From Chrysophaeum taylorii (taxonomy: Eukaryota > Sar > Pelagophyceae > Pelagomonadales > Pelagomonadaceae): a stretch of DNA of 64,000 bases. The notes under the pieces are model-generated. The model did no database searches. It was not told the origin of the DNA and saw only the letters and a list, made by a program, of their open reading frames with translations. This document shows positions 62,319-64,000 of the stretch, piece by piece. Location: contig JAQMWT010000127.1 in the NCBI GenBank assembly GCA_029834535.1, positions 62,001-126,000 on the forward strand, read 5' to 3'. Position 1 is the stretch's first letter; each line of letters begins with the position of its first letter. The position numbers and the translations under genes were made by a program.

Positions 62319-64000
62319 CTATGCGTAGTCGTCGTCGTCGACGTCCATCGCGTCCTCCTCCTCCTCCTCGTCGTCGTCGTCGTCGTATTCGTTGTCCTCG
62401 GACACGAAGCGCCAGGAAGCCGGCTTGGAGCCGTTGAAGAAGGTGGGGCGGTTCGCGAGGAGCCACCCGCTGAAACCGTCGTCATAGGAAACGAAGATCC
62501 AACCCAGCCCGAGTTTCTTGCGACCGTCCTTGGAGTTCTCGTCGGATACCGCCTCGATGGTGCCGGGCATCCAGTAGCAGCCCGGGTGCCCCGACAACTC
62601 CCAGAGAACCTCGACGCGTGACCCGACCAACGCCACGTCAATCGTCGGTAGCTTCGAGCGGCCACTCGTTGTCCGCGTCCGCTTCCTCGGATGGCGAAAG
62701 GCGCGGCACTCCTCAACCTTGGCCTTGAGCTCGTCAACGCTCAAGTGCCGCCTCGCGTCGAGTTCGAGACGCTGGGCCGTCGCGGTCCCGAGCACTGGCA
62801 GCTGCCGTCGGCGCTCGCCCGGGACTACCGCCTCGGCGACCAACTCGCGGGAGTTGGTCTTGATCTGCTCGTAGACGTACTCGAGGTGCGCGGTGAGGAA
62901 TTCGATGTTGGCCTTGGAACCGGCCGAGCCGATCGTCGGGTCCTTGCCCGAGGTGTAGGACTTGGGTTTGAGGTCGCCCATGCCCATGCCGACGACGTAC
63001 CTGTCGATGTTCTCCTTGAGGACCTTCGACCGCGCAGCGTCGCTCGAGATCTGCTTAAGTGCCGCATCAAGTCGCTTCTTGACCGTCGAGAGCAGGGTCC
63101 TCCCGACGAGGGCCTGCTCGTCGACGACAGGCTTGACTTTCATGGCCTCCTGGGCCTTGGCGTAGTCGTTCACCTGGCGCTCGAGGGCCTTCTCGACGAA
63201 CGCGGCGGCGCGACGGCGATGGTGCTCCTTCGCCGCCTCCGCGCGCGCGGCAGCCTGCTCCTTGTGGTTCTGCCGACCACGACGAGCCGCCTCCATCAAC
63301 ACTCCTCGAAAGTCGTCGCCGAGCGTGGCGAGACGTCCTCCACCAACTCGATCGCGCATTCGAGCCTTCGTCGTCGTTCGACCAGCGACCTCGTCGGCGA
63401 CGCGTCGCCGGCGCTTGGTCGTAAAACTCGTGGCGGCCCGGTCGAACATGTGGTCCCGTTGGCACGCGACGACCCCGACGCAGTTCACGACGCTCATGTT
63501 GACGTAGGAGGCGTTGTAATACTTCAATACGCCAAACTCGCCTTCGACCTCGTTCGAGTTCCGCCGCGCGCCGTCGAAGGCCCTCCGGAGCTCCGACGTC
63601 TGGTTGACCGCCGCGAGGTCGCCGTCGCCGACGTAGCGCATAGACTGCCCCCTCGAACGTGCGGCGCATGCCGCGGCCCCAGGCCCGGAGCGCGTCGAGC
63701 ATGGTCTTGGCCTCTGGATCATTGGTGTCAGTCGGAGCGTAGAGCCGCGCCCGAACGGCCGCGACGTCGCGGATCGTGGACTGGCCGTCGACGGACAGCT
63801 TCGCCGACCCGGCCCGCGTCTCGAGGAACTGGGCGTAGGTGGCGATCTCAGTGTCGAAGGCCTCGTAACCGGCGGTCGCAACGAGTTGTGGATTATCCTG
63901 GCAGACTTGGAAGAAGGCATGCACTCGCTCGAGAACGCCCGCCATGTCGAGAACCGACCAACCCTCGAGGGCGTCCGATGCGGCGAAAAATCGGAAAGGC
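62319..64000 (-). pseudogene. Partial coding region with Tudor-like C-terminal domain, frameshifted
   Basis: The C-terminal frame (from about 63655 down to 62319) reads YVGDGDLAAVNQTSELRRAF, NEVEGEFGVLKYYNASYVNM and NCVGVVACQRDH, then a basic coiled coil (EQAAARAEAAKEHHRRRAAA). A Tudor-like module follows: VGSRVEVLWELSGH, YWMPGTIEAVSDE and GWIFVSYDDGFSGWLLANRP, ending in an Asp/Glu tail. Upstream, a different frame is protein-like (MAGVLERVHAFFQVCQDNPQ to about 63650) and remains open to the window edge, so the 5' end lies outside. The change of frame coincides with a G5 run near 63652. The domain mix recalls ORFs of large DNA transposons, but the family is not identified; a host chromatin protein is an alternative. 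Confidence 0.5.

Overview
This window is nuclear DNA of a eukaryote, most likely an alga with a red-type secondary plastid. A stramenopile such as a pelagophyte is my best guess, by inference only. The evidence is: genes with very short GT-AG introns (39-78 nt); a plastid-type EF-G whose first exon encodes a signal-peptide/transit-peptide-like leader; Ser/Pro/Thr linkers of the 'SPTMSPTRAPT' kind common in stramenopile surface proteins; and a dense load of LTR, LINE/SINE and Helitron-like elements.

Left arm (1-16.7 kb), GC-rich host genes. In order: a secreted low-complexity protein (-), a doubtful ORF (+), a proline-rich triple-C2/EF-hand protein (-), a small plastid-type protein (-), an OGFOD2-like 2-oxoglutarate dioxygenase (-), plastid EF-G (-, three exons), a divergent CREST/PAQR-like seven-helix membrane protein (+, three exons) and mitochondrial GrpE (-, two exons). 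Intron boundaries could be read for four genes.

Right arm (16.7-61.9 kb), nested mobile elements. A Helitron-like repeat (HLE) with a decayed PIF1 helicase C-terminus occurs four times. A 5.1-kb Ty3/gypsy element (17.9-23.0 kb) abuts the first copy. A large LTR element 'B' (minus, about 23.9-44.5 kb) lacks a recognisable pol. It is interrupted by copia-type element 'A' (32,909-43,057, minus, 5-bp target duplication GTGAT). Both carry LINE-like or SINE-like insertions, three with readable target duplications. A second copia-type element 'C' (46,155-59,989, plus, 313-bp LTRs, target duplication CTGAG) sits inside an HLE copy and itself contains another HLE copy between RT and RNase H.

The most interesting system is the A/C copia family. 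Both encode a C5-cytosine-methyltransferase-like domain between protease and integrase. Both carry a primer-binding site matching, or derived from, the complement of the anticodon arm of initiator tRNA-Met, as in half-tRNA priming. Element C also has a heptapeptide motif T-x-x-S-L-N-Y recurring five times in frame near domain boundaries (candidate processing sites), tight stop/start junctions between ORFs, and an extra ORF after RNase H. Element B shares terminal LTR sequence with A and looks like a non-autonomous partner.

Right edge (62.3-64.0 kb): a partial, frameshifted coding region with a Tudor-like C-terminal domain. All homology statements come from reading motifs by eye; no database was searched.
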